Source of the DNA: Klebsiella indica
Lineage (GTDB): Bacteria; Pseudomonadota; Gammaproteobacteria; Enterobacterales; Enterobacteriaceae
NCBI RefSeq assembly: GCF_005860775.1
Contig: NZ_VCHQ01000015.1
Span: 1 to 64,000 of the forward strand
Length of the DNA: 64,000 nucleotides
Direction of reading: 5' to 3'
Shown here piece after piece: positions 61,176 to 64,000 of this stretch. The translations under genes were made by a program, and so were the position numbers. Positions within the stretch are counted from its first letter, which is position 1. Every line of letters begins with the position of its first letter. The notes beneath the pieces are model-generated. The model was not told where the DNA came from and made no database searches. It saw nothing but the letters and a program-made list of their open reading frames with translations.

Positions 61176-61952
61176 ATGTCCGAAACTAAAAATGAGCTAG
61201 AAATCTTGCTGGAGAAGGCGGCCACCGAGCCCGGTCATCGCCCGGCATTTTTCCGTACCTTGCTGGAAGCCACCGTCTGGGTTCCGGGAGCTGCGGCAGA
61301 GGGTGAGCCGGTCGCTGAAGATAGCGTGCTGGATCTGCAGCACTGGGAAAAAGACGACGGCACATCAGTGATCCCTTTTTTTACTTCTCTGCAAGCGTTG
61401 CAAGAGGTTGTTAAAGACGAGCAGTCTTTTGTCGCGATGCCGGTGCGTACGCTGTTCGCCATGACCCTCGGCGAGACGCTCTATCTCAACGCTAAGCTGC
61501 CAACCGGCAAAGAGTTTTCGCCGCGCGAGATTAGCCATCTGCTGGGGGAAGAGGGGAGTCCGCTCAGTTCCCAGACCGTGCTTGAAGGCGGGGAGTCGCT
61601 GCTGCTTTCCGAAGTTGCCGAGCCGCCCGCGCAGATGGTGGATTCGCTGACCACCTTGTTTAAAACCCTGAAGACGGTGAAGCGCGCTTTTTTGTGCTCC
61701 ATTAAAGATAGCGCCGATGCGCCAGCCAACCTGTTGATTGGTATCGAAGCGGAAGGCGATATTGAGGAGATTATTCAGGCTACGGGCAGCGTCGCCACCG
61801 ATACCTTTCCCGGCGACGAGCCGATTGATATCTGTCAGGTGATGGAGGGGGAAAAGGGGATCAGCCACTTTATGATTGCCCACATCACGCCGTTCTATGA
61901 AAAGCGCTGGGGCAGTTTCCTGCGCGACTTTAAGCAGAACCGCATTATCTGA
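61176..61952 (+). CDS. sseB: SseB family protein (enhanced serine sensitivity)
   Basis: This 258-residue protein is orthologous to E. coli SseB, named from a serine-sensitivity phenotype linked to the sseA region. It is unrelated to the SPI-2 translocon protein of the same name. It consists of an SseB N-terminal domain and a C-terminal domain, has no membrane segment or signal peptide, and its biochemical function is unknown. The ATG at 61176 (MSETKNELEI) is the conserved start. Confidence 0.92.
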   Translation: MSETKNELEILLEKAATEPGHRPAFFRTLLEATVWVPGAAAEGEPVAEDSVLDLQHWEKDDGTSVIPFFTSLQALQEVVKDEQSFVAMPVRTLFAMTLGETLYLNAKLPTGKEFSPREISHLLGEEGSPLSSQTVLEGGESLLLSEVAEPPAQMVDSLTTLFKTLKTVKRAFLCSIKDSADAPANLLIGIEAEGDIEEIIQATGSVATDTFPGDEPIDICQVMEGEKGISHFMIAHITPFYEKRWGSFLRDFKQNRII

Positions 61953-61954
61953 AT

Positions 61955-61985
61955 ATCACCGGGGGCTTGCACCCCCGGTGTGTTA
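61955..61985. terminator. sseB/sseA terminator
   Basis: CACCGGGGG-CTTGCA-CCCCCGGTG is a perfect 9-bp hairpin between the convergent sseB and sseA genes, with short T/A-rich flanks on both sides. Confidence 0.8.
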
Positions 61986-61986
61986 T

Positions 61987-62832
61987 CTACTGTGTCGGTT
62001 CAATGGGCAAATCCGTTCGCGCCCCCCATTCGCTCCATGAGCCATCATACAGGGACACACCGTTGACGCCCAGGGTGGTGAGCGCCAGCACCACGACTGC
62101 CGCCGTTACGCCGGAGCCGCAGCTGGCAATGATTGGCCGCGTAAAATCCACTCCCTGACGGGCGAAAATCTCGTTCAGCTCATCGACGGTTTTTAGTTCG
62201 CCGTTCATGACCAGTTCAGTCCAGGGTACGTTCAGCGCACCGGGAATATGCCCTTTGCGCAAGCCTGGACGCGGTTCCGCGACGATGCCATTAAAGCGCG
62301 CTGCCGGGCGGGCATCGACGATCTGCGCCGATCCCTCATGACTGACTAACAGCACATCGGTCAGGCGTTTGATCACCTGCGGATCGAAACGGCCGTCAAA
62401 ATCCCCTTCCGCCAGATCCACAGGCCCTTGTTCCAGCGGTAGCTCATCGCGACGCCAGCCTTCAAGCCCGCCAGCAAGAATCGAGACCTTTTCGACACCG
62501 AAAGTCCGCAGCATCCACCAGGCGCGCGGGGCGGAGAAGAGATTGCCTTCGTCGTACACCACCAGATGCTTATCGCTGTTAACACCAAGTTCGCGCATCG
62601 CGACGGCGAATGTCTCCGCGCGCGGCATCATATGCGGCAGCGGGCTGGTATGGTCGGAGAGCGCTTCAATATCGAAAAAGAGCGCGCCGGGAATGTGGCC
62701 TGCCAGGTATTCGGCGTTGAGATCGCGATCTTCTTGCCCCGGCGCCGCCATCCGCGCATCGATTATCTGGATTTCCGGGTCATTAATGTGTTCCGCCAGC
62801 CAGTCGGCGGCGACAAAAAATGAGGTAGACAT
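61987..62832 (-). CDS. sseA: 3-Mercaptopyruvate sulfurtransferase
   Basis: SseA transfers sulfur from 3-mercaptopyruvate to acceptors such as cyanide or thioredoxin and contributes to H2S formation. The 281-residue protein is two rhodanese domains in tandem; the active loop is CGSGVTAAV in the second, catalytic Cys about 238. The CGSGV[T] loop distinguishes it from thiosulfate sulfurtransferases. Confidence 0.95.
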   Translation of the reverse strand: MSTSFFVAADWLAEHINDPEIQIIDARMAAPGQEDRDLNAEYLAGHIPGALFFDIEALSDHTSPLPHMMPRAETFAVAMRELGVNSDKHLVVYDEGNLFSAPRAWWMLRTFGVEKVSILAGGLEGWRRDELPLEQGPVDLAEGDFDGRFDPQVIKRLTDVLLVSHEGSAQIVDARPAARFNGIVAEPRPGLRKGHIPGALNVPWTELVMNGELKTVDELNEIFARQGVDFTRPIIASCGSGVTAAVVVLALTTLGVNGVSLYDGSWSEWGARTDLPIEPTQ

Positions 62833-62927
62833 AAGTGCCTCCGTGTCATCAACAATTAAGTGATTGTTGTTGTTTTTTGCCTTATGGACAAGGCATTTTC
62901 AAGAGGAGGCGGCGGTAATGTGAGACG

Positions 62928-62946
62928 CCCCCGAACGGATCGGGGG
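62928..62946 (-). terminator. Possible terminator of the M20 amidohydrolase gene
   Basis: CCCCCG-AACGGAT-CGGGGG forms a 6-bp hairpin just after the amidohydrolase stop on the minus strand, without a T-run. Low confidence. Confidence 0.4.
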
Positions 62947-62955
62947 AACAGACGC

Positions 62956-64000
62956 TTAAAACTGGCTTTGCCGCAGGTAGCGCCAGGCGTACTGCGCATA
63001 CAACTCCGCACCGTTTTTCATCACCTGCTCATCAATATTAAAGCAGCCATGATGATGCGCATAATCGCTGCCTTTCTCTTTATTACCTGAGCCTAGCAGT
63101 GCGAACGCGCCGGGAATATTTTCCATATAAAAGCTGAAATCTTCGCCGCCGGTGGTCGGCCTTTCGTTGAAAAGAACATCCTCGCCAAAGGCGTCGCGAA
63201 TAACCGACTGCGCCAGCAGTGCGCTGCGTTCCTCGTTGATCACTGGCAGCGTGCCGTAGCGGTACTCCACCTCGGCAGTCGCGCCATAAACAGCGGCGGT
63301 GTGCTCCGCGTAGCGGGCGATCGCCGCCTCCAGACGTTGGCGGGCTTCAATGCTGAAGCAGCGCACGGTGCCATCAAGTACGGCATTTTCGGCAATGACG
63401 TTAAAGCGCGTGCCGACATCCATTTTGCCGATGGTGACCACGGCAGACTCCAGCGGTGACGTTTCGCGCGCCACGACAGCCTGCAGGTTCATAACGAAAG
63501 CCGAAGCGACCACCGCCGCATCGACGCACGCTTCCGGCATTGAACCGTGTCCGCCGCGGCCGCGGAAAGTGACTTTCAGTAAATCCGCCGATGCAAATGA
63601 TGATCCGACGTTGCAGGAGATTTTTCCGGACGGCGTGACTGACCAGATATGCATACCAAAAACGTTATCCACGTTGTCGATTGCCCCCTGTTCGATCATC
63701 GCCTTCGCGCCTTCGGCAATCTCTTCCGCAGGCTGAAAGATCAGCCGCACGTTACCCGCAAGCTGTTCGCGGATTTCATATAACGCGCGGGCGGCGGTCA
63801 GCAGCATGGCGGTATGTGAGTCATGACCGCAGGCGTGCATTTTCCCTGCGGTTTGCGACTTGTAGCTGAGCCGATCGTTTAGTTCCAGCACCGGTAACGC
63901 ATCCATATCGGCGCGCAGGGCTACCGTTTTCCCCGGCTGGCCGCCGGTGATGTCGGCGATAATCCCGGTGGGATGGGTACGACGGAAAGGAATGCCGATG
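62956..64000 (-). CDS. M20 family amidohydrolase (hippurate hydrolase-like), 5' end beyond window
   Basis: The frame is open to the right edge, so at least 348 residues are seen and the N-terminus is missing. It is a zinc amidohydrolase of the M20D group (hippurate hydrolase, N-acyl-amino acid and IAA-amino acid hydrolases). It shows ALRADMDALPV, HACGHDSHTAML, the catalytic PAEEIAEGAK and the late metal-binding GGEDFSFYM. The substrate is not predictable. It follows sseA on the same strand with a 123-bp gap. E. coli K-12 has no such gene beside sseA as far as I recall. Confidence 0.88.
   Translation of the reverse strand, partial: IGIPFRRTHPTGIIADITGGQPGKTVALRADMDALPVLELNDRLSYKSQTAGKMHACGHDSHTAMLLTAARALYEIREQLAGNVRLIFQPAEEIAEGAKAMIEQGAIDNVDNVFGMHIWSVTPSGKISCNVGSSFASADLLKVTFRGRGGHGSMPEACVDAAVVASAFVMNLQAVVARETSPLESAVVTIGKMDVGTRFNVIAENAVLDGTVRCFSIEARQRLEAAIARYAEHTAAVYGATAEVEYRYGTLPVINEERSALLAQSVIRDAFGEDVLFNERPTTGGEDFSFYMENIPGAFALLGSGNKEKGSDYAHHHGCFNIDEQVMKNGAELYAQYAWRYLRQSQF

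Overview
The window is chromosomal DNA of a member of the Enterobacteriaceae, from the Escherichia/Salmonella/Citrobacter/Enterobacter/Klebsiella group. Almost every gene is recognisable as an ortholog of an E. coli K-12 gene, in the order of the rrnG-kgtP-pssA to sseA segment of that chromosome, read in reverse. I do not assign a genus. The sequence differs from K-12 in having no yfiM between pssA and kgtP, no hcaR/hca or yph genes around glyA-hcaT-csiE, an added sugar ABC-transporter/kinase/isomerase operon, a ZevAB-like metal transport pair, and an M20 amidohydrolase beside sseA.

Layout: 1-900 holds the 5S rRNA end of an rrn operon with its terminators, one of them split by a 175-bp repeat. 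0.9-14.2 kb holds kgtP, pssA, pka, tapT, trxC, yfiF, ung, grcA, srmB, trmN6 and nadB. 14.5-24.4 kb is the envelope-stress, secretion and ribosome block rpoE-rseABC, lepAB, rnc-era-recO-pdxJ-acpS, with yfhL convergent. 24.5-41.3 kb holds yfhH, pgpC, tadA, mltF, purL, the small RNA GlmY with its GlrR/sigma-54 control region, glrK-qseG-glrR-glnB, hmp, glyA and hcaT. csiE follows. 42.8-49.6 kb is an accessory operon on the minus strand (binding protein, ATPase, two permeases, D-ribulokinase-like kinase, SIS isomerase) whose binding-protein gene has an in-frame amber codon. 50-51.6 kb is zevAB. 51.9-62.8 kb holds suhB, trmJ, the iron-sulfur operon iscRSUA-hscBA-fdx-iscX, pepB, sseB and sseA. The window ends inside the M20 amidohydrolase.

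The most unusual feature is a 175-bp REP-pair (BIME/RIP-like) element present twice, at 412-586 and 51651-51825, in opposite orientation and differing at one base. Each copy sits inside a rho-independent terminator, and the whole terminator hairpin is repeated directly on both sides (26 bp with two mismatches, and 20 bp exact). This looks like insertion with target duplication into terminator stems. Other dispersed repeats are an ERIC between iscA and hscB, a 145-bp palindromic element between iscX and pepB, and REP sequences after the rrn terminator and before iscR.

Several regulatory sites can be read directly: FNR (grcA), NadR (nadB), sigma-E (rpoE), the RNase III hairpin (rnc leader), PurR (purL, glyA), three GlrR sites plus a sigma-54 promoter (glmY), NsrR (hmp), IscR sites, and a 15-bp perfect hairpin between iscR and iscS.
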